This document shows, piece after piece, positions 27,685 to 36,881 of a stretch of DNA of 64,000 nucleotides (position 1 is its first letter; each line of letters begins with the position of its first letter). A program made the translations under genes and the position numbers. The stretch covers positions 2,522,240-2,586,239 of the forward strand of contig NZ_MPNU01000001.1 of the NCBI RefSeq assembly GCF_001896205.1. The letters are read 5' to 3'. The notes beneath the pieces are model-generated. The model did no database searches. It worked only from the letters and a program-made list of their open reading frames with translations, and had not been told where the DNA came from. This DNA comes from Edwardsiella piscicida (GTDB lineage: Bacteria > Pseudomonadota > Gammaproteobacteria > Enterobacterales > Enterobacteriaceae).

Positions 27685-28290
27685 TTAAGGGATCATCGTA
27701 ACACCCGAGGTAAAGACACGAAAGTGATGTAAATGATTAAACCCCAAGGATTTCACCATCATTAATCTTCGCCCATAGAATGACTTTAGTTTCATGCCCA
27801 AACGCTTTGAGCGATACCTGGCATTATAGCTACACATCAACTCTTTAATCTGATTTTTACTTTCCTGACACTTTATATCATCTCGCTGAATTTGATGGAG
27901 CGATGCTCTATGCAAAACAATGTCAATTGCTGAGATTATCATTAGCTTAATTAAATGGACAGGGAGAGCACCGCATACAGAAAAAATACGGCTATCCAAA
28001 ACTACGGCTTGCGATGGGATCGTTTGAGGATGGAGCACAATCATATGGCAACCACGACTTCGCAATATAGCATCAATGATACCTAACTGGCTTGCCCATC
28101 CTAACGTCGGCATCGTACCAAGACAAAAAATCAAAACATCATCTGCACTAATATTGCAATCATCATGATAATAGTCAACAGAAAACCGATATTCCTGTAA
28201 TAGATATTTAACTGACTCAATCTCGATCCAACTACAGCCATCAACAAATACCTTCACGGAAAGCCTCTTAAAAAATAAAAATCCATCCAT
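27685..28290 (-). CDS. Divergent LuxR-type regulator-like protein
   Basis: A 201-residue protein, last in the pap-like gene run. The N-terminal part (KVFVDGCSWIEIESVKYLL, ADDVLIFCLGTMPTLGW) has the alternating strands and helices of a receiver-like domain without a clear phospho-Asp set. The C-terminal part, from about residue 145, has a helix-turn-helix-like outline (IKELMCSYNARYRSKRLG, then FYGRRLMMVKSLGFNHLHHF) reminiscent of LuxR/GerE domains. Regulation of the adjacent fimbriae is inferred from position only. Low GC like the rest of the island. Confidence 0.5.
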   Translation of the reverse strand: MDGFLFFKRLSVKVFVDGCSWIEIESVKYLLQEYRFSVDYYHDDCNISADDVLIFCLGTMPTLGWASQLGIIDAILRSRGCHMIVLHPQTIPSQAVVLDSRIFSVCGALPVHLIKLMIISAIDIVLHRASLHQIQRDDIKCQESKNQIKELMCSYNARYRSKRLGMKLKSFYGRRLMMVKSLGFNHLHHFRVFTSGVTMIP

Positions 28291-28315
28291 GGAAATATAT
28301 AGAAGTTATCATTAA

Positions 28316-28705
28316 CTATTTTGTTAAAAAATTAAAAACATCGGAAGATACATCAGCACACAGCTTATCGGCCTTGAATTGATATAATGCATCTACTGTA
28401 TTTTGCGTCCTACTATTTATGTCAGCTCGAATACTGTTATAGAGCGAGGCATTCTTCATCAGCAGCTCAAACTGTTGTTTTCTTTTTTTATACTGAGCCA
28501 GATCAACAGACTTTAGCGCATCCAACTCACGTCGGCAGCGTACTATTTTTTCATCCCCATTATCATTTTTATTAACAACATTTATTGGAATGGGTACACT
28601 CGCTGGCTTTATCACTACTGACTCAGGCTTTATTATCCTATTTTGGCCACATGCCGATAGAAAAGAACATGCAGTGACCATACAAAATATCATTATTTTC
28701 TTCAT
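28316..28705 (-). CDS. Small lipoprotein of unknown function
   Basis: A 129-residue protein with a lipoprotein signal (MKKIMIFCMVTACSFLSAC, lipobox FLSAC, Cys19). A helical, Lys-rich middle follows (VDLAQYKKRKQQFELLMKNA) and a possible Cys pair (CRREL and DKLCAD). It has no recognised family. It starts 5 bases after the PapB-like stop and is probably co-transcribed, so a role in the fimbrial system or its envelope anchoring is possible but not shown. Confidence 0.6.
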   Translation of the reverse strand: MKKIMIFCMVTACSFLSACGQNRIIKPESVVIKPASVPIPINVVNKNDNGDEKIVRCRRELDALKSVDLAQYKKRKQQFELLMKNASLYNSIRADINSRTQNTVDALYQFKADKLCADVSSDVFNFLTK

Positions 28706-28710
28706 AAAAA

Positions 28711-29013
28711 CTATTTCCCACTTTTATTTTTTATTAAAGAAAAATCATAGTATGGGCATAACTTCATCACTAAAACGCTGCAGTTATGCAACTGTTTAAG
28801 TTTTACTGAGAAATAGGAGAGACTCACCGAATTAGCCTCACATAATGTTTTTCTTTTTTCACCGCCAACCAAATATCTTTCCAATGCCATTATCACACGT
28901 TTACTACGAATACCACTTAACTCAATTAGCATTTCAAAATGTTCAATAGAAACTTTTCCAGGATATAAAAACCGATCTATATGTTTTCTGTTAGATAGCC
29001 GATTTCCGTTCAT
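28711..29013 (-). CDS. papB: PapB/FocB-type fimbrial regulator
   Basis: A 100-residue DNA-binding protein of the PapB family. The conserved core is FEMLIELSGIRSKRVIMALERYLVGGEKRKTLCE followed by NSVSLSYFSVKLKQL; E. coli PapB has the same FFLLIGISSIHSDRVILAM-YLVGG pattern. PapB-type proteins activate or repress pil operons and mediate cross-talk between fimbrial types. In E. coli papB lies first, before papA; here it is at the far end of the gene run, which would place it under read-through or its own promoter. Confidence 0.82.
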   Translation of the reverse strand: MNGNRLSNRKHIDRFLYPGKVSIEHFEMLIELSGIRSKRVIMALERYLVGGEKRKTLCEANSVSLSYFSVKLKQLHNCSVLVMKLCPYYDFSLIKNKSGK

Positions 29014-29043
29014 AAAGCATCTCTTCTATATTAGGACAGTTCG

Positions 29044-29604
29044 TTATAAGTAAATGATACTCATCGTTGCAGTTGCGCTAAACCGAGCGGCAACCAAATT
29101 CATACCATTTGATTTATAGGGAACAGCAGTGAATGTAAACTGACCACTTCCAGTATTAATACCTTGCAATCCATTTGTTATAGGGAATCCATATCTCCCC
29201 TGCTCACCAGAACCTATTTTCAATGGGAATCCGCTGTTAACGCCATTTCCTTGATACAAGGCAATGCCTAGCGATGCGGCGTTAGGTCCGGTTGTCTGTA
29301 ATACATTACCTCCGGATCCAGGAAGTTGCGCCCCCATAATACTTATATATGGTCGCCCTTGGTAATACTCGCAATTGACATTGACCGTTTTACTTTTCGC
29401 ATAATTAACCCCGTCAATATTAGGTAGCAAAATACTACCGAAATCAATATTTATTTGAGAGTTATTGTCGTTGATAACACATGGTGGTATATAAATCTCA
29501 CCGGAAATTCGTATATTAATATCTAATGCGTTGACCGGTGACACAAATAAAAGTGAGGAAAGCGCCGCCCCTACAAACCTACATTTCATGATAATATCTT
29601 TCAT
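29044..29604 (-). CDS. papF: PapF-like minor tip pilin (adaptor)
   Basis: A 186-residue secreted pilin. The mature start INIRISGEIYIPPCVINDN closely follows E. coli PapF (INIRGNVYIPPCTINNG). The second Cys is in VNVNCEYYQG, the middle has SLGIALYQGNGVN, and the end ATMSIIYL matches PapF's SMSMIYN. PapF joins the adhesin PapG to the pilus tip. An AGGGGA site stands just before the ATG at 29604. It lies after the FKBP gene instead of next to papE and papG as in E. coli. Confidence 0.85.
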   Translation of the reverse strand: MKDIIMKCRFVGAALSSLLFVSPVNALDINIRISGEIYIPPCVINDNNSQINIDFGSILLPNIDGVNYAKSKTVNVNCEYYQGRPYISIMGAQLPGSGGNVLQTTGPNAASLGIALYQGNGVNSGFPLKIGSGEQGRYGFPITNGLQGINTGSGQFTFTAVPYKSNGMNLVAARFSATATMSIIYL

Positions 29605-29670
29605 CACTTTCCCCTAAGATATGATACAACGCCGTCTTTAATATAAAATCATGATTAGAAACAAAATATA

Positions 29671-30960
29671 TTATTTTATATTTTCAACCCGCAAAATATA
29701 AACCATCGTCGCTCCTGGTGGCACTTTTGGCACATAGCCATCATCACCATAAGCCAACTCAGGCGGAACAACTAACGTCATCGAGCTATGATTTCGCATC
29801 AATCGCAGTGCCGATTGAAATAATAACGGATACTCATCTAGAGATTGAGATATAACGCTACCCTTAGCATCCATATCCTCGACAACCGTACCATCTATTA
29901 ATTTTTCCGTAACTACAACATCAACAACTGAATGCCCATCGCTAATGACCGGCCCATCGCCAGGATGGTCGACTACATACCAAAATCCAGATTTGTCTTT
30001 TTTGACACCCTTGCGTTTTTCAAACGATGACAAATACTCAGACCCGGCTTTTTTATTCATGCTAATCATGGCTGAACGAGCCTTATTCACATTTAGCTCA
30101 ACACTTGCTAAACTATCGGATAAAACATTTGCGTTAATTTTAACCTGATCATTAAGGGCGTCACGCACCCCCGCTAACAACACCCTATTATCAACTTTTA
30201 TACCGAGTATACTTTGTGACGCTTGCGATGCCTGAATATCACGACCAATCATTACCCCGCTGGCATAGTTTTGTCGAACATCCTCTTTATCTAAAGATCC
30301 TACATTCAACGTTGGCATGTTTTTCATTTCACTCTCTAGCGATGAGAGCGATGCCTTTAACTCTCGACTATCACTTTCCGCCTGATTTATTATGTCAGCC
30401 TGACTCTTTAGTAATTCGCTCTGTTTATTTCCGTCTGATTCAAAACGAGAAATGGCCTGCTGTAGTTTCACCAACTCTATTTTATCTAATGCCGAGGCAT
30501 CAGTAAGACTATTCAATTTATCTTGGCATGCTGTAGACTGACTCTTAAATTGATTTTGCAAACTAGCGAACTGCTCTTTCAATATATTAGAATTTTCTAA
30601 TTTTTCCGATATTTTTCGCAACTGCTCTTGCAGGGCAAGTTTATCAAATCGCAACTGTTTTAGCTGTCTCTCTAAGACCCGTCGTTGTTGCCTTACTATA
30701 TCTGCAGAAAGCAATCCAGAACCGCTGCCGGATAACATAGATTGCTCCTCCTGTCTGCCATAAGCCGGGTTAACACCCCCCTCTTTTTTATCATTTGTTT
30801 TATCGACAAGAGGTTTGTTTTGTTGCTCCGTATACTGCTGTGCATAACGCAACACACCCGGAACGCCATTATCACTCTCGGCTACACTCGTTTGAGGAAA
30901 CAATATTATTAATACAGCCATTAAAATTGTTTTTTGCTTATCGCCAAAGAAAAAAATCAT
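29671..30960 (-). CDS. Secreted coiled-coil protein with C-terminal FKBP-type prolyl isomerase domain
   Basis: A 429-residue protein. Residues 1-28 are a signal peptide, about 90-215 a long coiled coil (QRRVLERQLKQLRFDKLALQ and on), about 225-315 resembles the helical FKBP N-terminal domain of Mip/FkpA, and 320-429 is an FKBP domain ending PPELAYGDDGYVPKVPPGAT. The usual VIxGW active-site segment is replaced by LLFQSALRLM, so catalysis may be weak or absent. The ATG at 30960 follows an AGGGGGG site. It lies between papG and papF, so I infer a periplasmic helper for pilus assembly. No named fimbrial gene matches it. Confidence 0.8.
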   Translation of the reverse strand: MIFFFGDKQKTILMAVLIILFPQTSVAESDNGVPGVLRYAQQYTEQQNKPLVDKTNDKKEGGVNPAYGRQEEQSMLSGSGSGLLSADIVRQQRRVLERQLKQLRFDKLALQEQLRKISEKLENSNILKEQFASLQNQFKSQSTACQDKLNSLTDASALDKIELVKLQQAISRFESDGNKQSELLKSQADIINQAESDSRELKASLSSLESEMKNMPTLNVGSLDKEDVRQNYASGVMIGRDIQASQASQSILGIKVDNRVLLAGVRDALNDQVKINANVLSDSLASVELNVNKARSAMISMNKKAGSEYLSSFEKRKGVKKDKSGFWYVVDHPGDGPVISDGHSVVDVVVTEKLIDGTVVEDMDAKGSVISQSLDEYPLLFQSALRLMRNHSSMTLVVPPELAYGDDGYVPKVPPGATMVYILRVENIK

Positions 30961-31059
30961 TATCCCCCCTCGCAATCCAATATACTAGTAAGTTTGCCAT
31001 CTTTAAAAATACGCCATCAAAATAGAATAAAACCCAGCCATAAAAATATAATTAATTAA

Positions 31060-32067
31060 CTAATTGACAAGTATTGATAAAATAGCACTACCACTAAATG
31101 CGCCCTCTATTGGTGCTCCCTGATTAGGATGATAGGTTGATGTAATAGCAAGGTTGGTTGAGCCTGAAATCTGCATAGTTTCATTATAGTGCCCACCATT
31201 AAAAGTTATCTCACAGCTACCACCATTACCACAGCGGGTAAAATTCTCAGTTCTCCCTGATACTGGATTTGTACCCACAATGGATACTGATACAGAAGTT
31301 CCTGACGAGCAGCTTACATTTAAGTTATATGGTCGAGTAACATTCCCTTCAGATGCAGCAGGCGTCATTTGACCATGACTAAGCTGAATATCAGATGTTT
31401 GGAAATTACAACGTGATATGACATCAATAATAACAGGAACAGAACCCATTCTCGTGCTAAAAATCCCATCTAAAAGATTGAGCAACTCTAATCCCTTAGG
31501 TAATCCATCAGGATTTCCTTTATTTTCTTCATAGGCATAACCAAATGGAAGAGAAACAACATAGCGCCCCGGAGCTGCGGTGTTTCTATTAACAGTAAGA
31601 CCTATTTGCAAACTGACTGGCGGAGGTACAAAGTTATATGTATCACCAGGCACATGACAGCGGCTAGCCTGAGACTGCCATACAGCAGGTACCGCACCCA
31701 TATCCCACCAATAGTTTCCCACTCCACCTGCAGAGTTTAAAATTCTGGTAGGTAAGAAAGATAAGCCTTGCTGCGTTGATATATTACCTACGGCCAGATA
31801 CCATTTTTTATAACCATTTATAGTCTCTAATCCTCCGGCCCCCGTACACTTCGACCAGTCATATATCTGAGTTCCATTGTTAACACGTATATTTAAATCA
31901 GCAATAACAGTAGCTGTATCATCTATCGTATACGGCCCCAACTGATTAACACTCACGGGGACACTAGGTGAAAATACAACGGCTTCACGCAAAGCAGCAT
32001 GAGAGGCTTGAGTCGATAAAATATAGATCATCAAAAAACGTAAAAAAAATATTTTTATATTTATCAT
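31060..32067 (-). CDS. papG: PapG-like tip adhesin
   Basis: A 335-residue two-domain secreted protein with signal peptide (MINIKIFFLRFLMIYILSTQASHA). The C-terminal pilin domain from about residue 225 (RCNFQTSDIQLSHGQMTP to FSGSAILSILVN) follows PapG closely in pattern. APGRYVVSLPFGYAYEE resembles PapG's LPLGDYSVTIPY just before the linker. The N-terminal lectin-like domain (about 25-200) is divergent, so galabiose binding cannot be assumed. The ATG at 32067 has TAGGGGA upstream; an earlier ATG at 32112 lacks this. Confidence 0.8.
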   Translation of the reverse strand: MINIKIFFLRFLMIYILSTQASHAALREAVVFSPSVPVSVNQLGPYTIDDTATVIADLNIRVNNGTQIYDWSKCTGAGGLETINGYKKWYLAVGNISTQQGLSFLPTRILNSAGGVGNYWWDMGAVPAVWQSQASRCHVPGDTYNFVPPPVSLQIGLTVNRNTAAPGRYVVSLPFGYAYEENKGNPDGLPKGLELLNLLDGIFSTRMGSVPVIIDVISRCNFQTSDIQLSHGQMTPAASEGNVTRPYNLNVSCSSGTSVSVSIVGTNPVSGRTENFTRCGNGGSCEITFNGGHYNETMQISGSTNLAITSTYHPNQGAPIEGAFSGSAILSILVN

Positions 32068-32163
32068 AAATCCCCTAGAAATAAAAAACTTGCCATGTGA
32101 AAAACAAATCACATGATGATTTATAAAATAACACTATATGCATGAGATAAAAACATTGTGATA

Positions 32164-32754
32164 TTACTCATAAAAAAGCTCAAATCCTGCTACGGATGAG
32201 TAATCACCAGGAGAAACGTTTTTTTGCCTCACCGCGTCAGGCGTTGCCTGAACAAAAGCCTTAAAGCTCAACAAAATTGTATTTTCATCAATACGACTTC
32301 CTTGTTGGTGGTTATGTACATCACCAATCTTCAGCAGCATTTTCCCATCCGTATCTAATATACCGATGGCAAGCCTACCCTGATTAACCCCATTAACTCT
32401 CAGAAAATAATCGGCTTGCCCTAGCATATTCGGCTCTCTCGTTCCGCTGAACTTTAGCTTTACCACTCTAGCAATAGATGCCGTATTACAGTTGATCAGT
32501 TTTATACTAAATCCGGTCGCAGGTCCCTTCCCCGGAGAGATCCAAAAATCACGGGTTGGACGCGTCAAAAACCCCACCTCCTGGGCCAAGCTTTCTTGAC
32601 TGATTTCACACGGACGCTCTAATAGTTCTCCGGAGAAGTTCATATCGACCGCATTAACATGGCCCGCCCTACCTAAGAGCAGTACAATGCCAATGCTATA
32701 AAGAACATATCTAACTCTCTTTATCTGCTGCATCGGTTGCGATAGTTTATTCAT
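32164..32754 (-). CDS. papK: PapK-like minor pilin (adaptor)
   Basis: A 196-residue secreted pilin. GELLERPCEISQESL, TRPTRDFWISPGKGP, GRLAIGILDTDGKMLL and SPGDYSSVAGFELFYE align in order with E. coli PapK (GNLLDRPCHVSGDSL, GRLAIALLDTDGSSLL, VVPGDYEATATFELTYR). PapK joins the tip fibrillum to the PapA rod and ends fibrillum growth. It overlaps papJ by 8 bases, suggesting coupled translation. Confidence 0.92.
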   Translation of the reverse strand: MNKLSQPMQQIKRVRYVLYSIGIVLLLGRAGHVNAVDMNFSGELLERPCEISQESLAQEVGFLTRPTRDFWISPGKGPATGFSIKLINCNTASIARVVKLKFSGTREPNMLGQADYFLRVNGVNQGRLAIGILDTDGKMLLKIGDVHNHQQGSRIDENTILLSFKAFVQATPDAVRQKNVSPGDYSSVAGFELFYE

Positions 32755-33352
32755 AATCTAATCTCAACTGTACTAATCTTGCCGGTACTCGAGAACTGAT
32801 AAGGGGCTGCACAGGTTTACTCTCAGGTTCAGATACCAGTAGTTCTTCTCTTGTATGAGTTAAAACCTGTTGTTGTGCAACAGTCAAAAAATAGGTCAAC
32901 TGATTAGCACCACCGTGCATCCATATACGCCCCTTTCCGATTGTCCGTAGTTCTGGGGACAATGCATTACCGTCCACTCCGATCAACAGCGCGCTATGTA
33001 ATACTAGGGTGGAGTTTACCCCTGCAACAGACCCTGCTGAGACAACGCTTCCCCCGTCACCACACCCCAGTAAATTTAGCGTTAGGGAATAGCGCTCTGT
33101 GAATCCTTGTATCACGCTGTTTAAGGGCAGCATTACCTCATTAGTTTCCAATACACAGGGCGAAGAAAGTAACGTACCATAGACGATCAACTCTCCCGTT
33201 CGCCCATTTTGCTCAGTAATCCATTGATGACGTGATTCATCCGGTATAAAAAAATTATTATGTGTAACTACCTCATCCGCATGTAGCACACGATTCATAC
33301 TGAGCGTCAGTAGCATGGCAACGGCAGCTAAGACTATTGTCACTTTTTGCAT
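32747..33352 (-). CDS. papJ: PapJ-like periplasmic pilus assembly protein
   Basis: A 201-residue secreted protein with a pilin-like core: GRTGELIVYGTLLSSPCVLETNEV, then LNLLGCGDGGSVVSAG, ending RLVQLRLDYE. This follows the E. coli PapJ outline and the gene holds the papJ place between papD and papK. PapJ is reported to help keep the integrity of assembled P pili. The middle is longer and unlike known PapJ as far as I recall. Confidence 0.78.
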   Translation of the reverse strand: MQKVTIVLAAVAMLLTLSMNRVLHADEVVTHNNFFIPDESRHQWITEQNGRTGELIVYGTLLSSPCVLETNEVMLPLNSVIQGFTERYSLTLNLLGCGDGGSVVSAGSVAGVNSTLVLHSALLIGVDGNALSPELRTIGKGRIWMHGGANQLTYFLTVAQQQVLTHTREELLVSEPESKPVQPLISSRVPARLVQLRLDYE

Positions 33353-33382
33353 TGGCTACTCTCTCCATTACCGCTGCTATAA

Positions 33383-34096
33383 CTATTTCTTCAGCGCACT
33401 ACAGCGGTCACCCGCACAGACAAACTGCAAAACAGGACGACCACCATAATCATTGATATAACTCAGATAAGGGGTTGCATAGCTACCTGATTTTACTGTT
33501 CGTGATGATTTTGGCGCCAGCATTACCGCTTCAAACTCACCATCCTGAGCCTGTTTTGCATTAGCGCCAAGACCGATCACCGTCACATAATATGGCGACG
33601 GATTATCAATAAGATAGCCGCCTGAAACCTTATTTAAGACCAATTGATCCTGCCAGATTGCATTGGGCTGAGTAGCAATCGACTGAGGTCGGTAGAACAG
33701 CTTGATTTTAGTCTGCAAGGCTATCTGCAATACATTTGCCTTATCACTTCTCGGCGGTATCTCTCGCAAATTAAAATAAAATAAAGACTCCCTATCCTGA
33801 GGCAAATTGCTAATTTCTGCTGTTGATGCTATGCGCACCATACTTTTAGCACCAGGCTCTAAACGCTGTACTGGCGGCGTGGCAATAAGCGGCCCTGTCG
33901 TGATCTTTTCTTGCTTGTCATTTTCCAACCAAGCCTGAGCCAAATATGGCAACTGTTTGTTGTCATTGGCAATATTAAGCGTCATTGAGCGCTCTCCACC
34001 GTTGAAAATGGCCCTGGTTCGATCCAATGATATTGCAGCCTGTGTCAATGGGGAAAAACTCAGACATGCTATTACCATTAGCGTTTTATTCATCAT
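33383..34096 (-). CDS. papD: PapD pilus chaperone
   Basis: A 237-residue periplasmic chaperone that is strikingly close to E. coli PapD: SLDRTRAIFNGGERSMTLNI, ANDNKQLPYLAQAWLEND, LATPP-type IATPPVQRLEPGAKSMVRIA, LPQDRESLFYFNLREIPPRS, LQIALQTKIKLFYRPQSI, and YLSYINDYGGRPVLQF with the paired Cys at the C-terminus (CAGDRC). It folds all Pap subunits and delivers them to PapC. Two adjacent ATGs (34096 and 34093) are possible starts; a longer frame begins at 34114. Confidence 0.96.
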   Translation of the reverse strand: MMNKTLMVIACLSFSPLTQAAISLDRTRAIFNGGERSMTLNIANDNKQLPYLAQAWLENDKQEKITTGPLIATPPVQRLEPGAKSMVRIASTAEISNLPQDRESLFYFNLREIPPRSDKANVLQIALQTKIKLFYRPQSIATQPNAIWQDQLVLNKVSGGYLIDNPSPYYVTVIGLGANAKQAQDGEFEAVMLAPKSSRTVKSGSYATPYLSYINDYGGRPVLQFVCAGDRCSALKK

Positions 34097-34221
34097 ATGA
34101 CTTAATTCAAACATATGTTATTTTAATCTCTCTATTTGTAAAAACTAGCATACTTTAAGAATGAGTGAATGCTTCACGTTTTATTTAAAATGAGGTGTGC
34201 CGTGACAGCATCACCTTGTTT

Positions 34222-36771
34222 TTATTTTATTTCACTCGGCACACGACAAGGCAACAGTAATTGTTGCTCAGACTTAAGGTTGTCAGGGACATGACTAACA
34301 CAGTGAACCTGCTCCCCCCATCCAATATTTATTTTCTCTCCAGCGACAACGCCGCTTAGCCATGCCAAACCAGCATCGCCGACCATACCGAGTTCACGCC
34401 CTTTTGCATTAGTTACACTGGCGCCAAAAGGTGGTACGGAATTATCAGCCAAACGCAATACAACAAATAAACGAGCACCTTTTAGAACCTCAAACTTACG
34501 GTAACCAATTGCGCCCTCCGTCAATACCGATTCAACAACTGAGCGTGTTGCCTCCATATCATCCGGCAACTTATTCAAGTCAACAGAAGTCGTATTTCGG
34601 TAATAGCTATTAACATCCGTAACCACCCCAACCCCCCAGCGGTTTGTAAACACTCTTCCGCCGTCTATAGGTACCCCACCAATACCATCGGTATCTACTA
34701 ACAATCGGGTTCCTCCATTAACACCTCCGGCATGTAGCGCCACCCCTTTAGTCGTCAATGTCGCACCGCCTGAAGCATTTAACCCAAATGAAGTATATCC
34801 CCGCTGTAGCGTCGAGAAGTTAGCAGATAAATTAGCCAGCGGACTGCTATGATTATAATACCCACTTAGCTGCCCCTGAGTTCCCTGACTATCCCCAGTG
34901 CTCACACCGGCACTAACGTTGTAACTGTCCAGCCCACCATTGAGAGTGTCACTATAACCAGCGGTCTGAGTATATCGACCTGCACTCATATTACCGCTAT
35001 AGCTTACAGTACCGTTACTCCATGGAATAGAAAGACGCATAAAAATAGAGTCATTATAAGAATCATTGGCTCCAGGAATATCGTTATTCCGTGAGTACCT
35101 AGCTCGTGATGCAGAAATGCCAGCAGATATATTTTTAAATCCAAAGATATCAAAATAATTATTCACAGATACCGAGTAATTATCTGACGAGCGTTGATCC
35201 CAATATGTTTGGTAGCTGTATTGAATCCCAATGGAGGTATTCCAATCATCAAATGACTTATTCAAAGAGACGGTATATAGCTCTTTCTCTCGGCCTCGCA
35301 AATTATTTCTATAGCGGGCATCAAGATATTGCTCCATCGTCATATAATTTCGCTCGGAGAAACGATATCCGGCAAATGTAATATCTGCATTAGCCTCATC
35401 AAAGCGTTTAGAGTAGCTCAGGCGCCAAGACTTCCCTTGCTTAGAACCCACCCCTGGCAGTCTGGCTACGGATTGTGTAACATCCACAGCGATAGTGCCA
35501 AGCTGGTATAAATCACGGCCAGCACCCACTGCCAACGCATTATATTCTCCGGCAGCCACCGCCCCGCCATAGAGTGACCAGGTATTATTGATCCCCCATG
35601 AGGCCTCTCCAGCCATAAAAAGTGGGCCTTCCGTTGTATGACTACCATTGCGAGAGCGACCTGAAAATAGCTTATAGCGAATTTGTCCTGGACGCGTCAG
35701 ATAAGGTACAGACGCCGTATCAACCTGAAATGTTTTCCTCTGACCATTCTGCTCAATAATCTCTACATTTAAACGCCCACGTACCGAGCTGTCTAAATCC
35801 TGAATAGTAAACGGACCAGCAGGAACCGTGGAATCATACAAAATACGTCCTTGCTGGGATACAACTACCCGGGCATTGGTATCAGCGATACCAGAAATCT
35901 GCGGCGCATAGCCACGCAATTTCGGCGGCAGCATGCGATCGTCGCTCTCCAGACTAGTGCCAAGATAGCGCCAGGCATTAAAGATATCTGAATTGGTATA
36001 ATTCTCACCCACTGTCAACTTGGCGCGCCAACGCGGAATCGCCCGATACATATAGAAACGGTTCCAATCGAACTGGGTATCGCTGCCCTGAGCACTGCGT
36101 GAAAGATGATTCACTGCGCCCTGATAGTCAGCGCGCATACGCCACGATCCGACGTTCGCACCCACGGTACCATTGTAGTTGACTGACTGAGATTGTTGCC
36201 CCTGATGAGGACTATTGACCGTCGCATTAATATTATAATCCAGCAATAAACCGGGAATCCCGTTATCCCAACGAGATGGCGGCAGCCAAGAGGCATCCGA
36301 GTACTCCATCCAAGCCTGAGGCATATTAATCGCCAAGATACCATTGGATAAATCCGGGCGGAGCGTAACACCTTTCAGCTCACTTAAATCCGCGCACTTG
36401 CCATCATTCCGGTAAGTCACTTTCTCAAGAGAAGAGGCAGTCAGCCCTATCAATGCCACCATCGGTGGTGTAAGGCAGGCCTGAGGTAAAGCCTGTTTTC
36501 CGCTCCCCTTCTCCGGATCTGTTTGATCCAAAAAAGAGACTGGCAAAGATGAAGGGCTAATCGCTTGTCCGTTAACCATAACCTGCATCTGATACTGCCC
36601 AGGCATGATGTATCCGGCTTGAGAAAATCTAGAAAAATCAATATTTTTCTTATCTGCTGCATCTAATACATCAGTATTAAAATCCACGGCGTAAACGCTT
36701 CCTGCCAAAAGTGAAAGCAAAACTGATAACGCAATTTTACTAATCGTGAACTGCTTATTATTTTTCATCAT
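34222..36771 (-). CDS. papC: PapC outer-membrane usher
   Basis: An 849-residue usher with signal peptide (SVLLSLLAGSVYA). The N-terminal domain starts VDFNTDVLDAADKKNIDFSRF, as in PapC. The plug region contains ISGIADTNARVVVSQQGRILY and AGPFTIQDLDSSVRGRLNV. The C-terminal domains end with the Cys pair VHCVSHVPDNLKSEQQLLLPC. It secretes and orders the pilins delivered by PapD. Length is near E. coli PapC (836). AT content is high compared with the two other ushers in the window. Confidence 0.95.
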   Translation of the reverse strand: MMKNNKQFTISKIALSVLLSLLAGSVYAVDFNTDVLDAADKKNIDFSRFSQAGYIMPGQYQMQVMVNGQAISPSSLPVSFLDQTDPEKGSGKQALPQACLTPPMVALIGLTASSLEKVTYRNDGKCADLSELKGVTLRPDLSNGILAINMPQAWMEYSDASWLPPSRWDNGIPGLLLDYNINATVNSPHQGQQSQSVNYNGTVGANVGSWRMRADYQGAVNHLSRSAQGSDTQFDWNRFYMYRAIPRWRAKLTVGENYTNSDIFNAWRYLGTSLESDDRMLPPKLRGYAPQISGIADTNARVVVSQQGRILYDSTVPAGPFTIQDLDSSVRGRLNVEIIEQNGQRKTFQVDTASVPYLTRPGQIRYKLFSGRSRNGSHTTEGPLFMAGEASWGINNTWSLYGGAVAAGEYNALAVGAGRDLYQLGTIAVDVTQSVARLPGVGSKQGKSWRLSYSKRFDEANADITFAGYRFSERNYMTMEQYLDARYRNNLRGREKELYTVSLNKSFDDWNTSIGIQYSYQTYWDQRSSDNYSVSVNNYFDIFGFKNISAGISASRARYSRNNDIPGANDSYNDSIFMRLSIPWSNGTVSYSGNMSAGRYTQTAGYSDTLNGGLDSYNVSAGVSTGDSQGTQGQLSGYYNHSSPLANLSANFSTLQRGYTSFGLNASGGATLTTKGVALHAGGVNGGTRLLVDTDGIGGVPIDGGRVFTNRWGVGVVTDVNSYYRNTTSVDLNKLPDDMEATRSVVESVLTEGAIGYRKFEVLKGARLFVVLRLADNSVPPFGASVTNAKGRELGMVGDAGLAWLSGVVAGEKINIGWGEQVHCVSHVPDNLKSEQQLLLPCRVPSEIK

Positions 36772-36881
36772 TCACTCATTACACTGATATTCGGCAGACA
36801 AATGGACTCGCTAAATTAAAGCGGCTTATGGTTTTGATTTAATTTACAAGATAAAATAGAACTGCAAAAAGTTACTTATTT

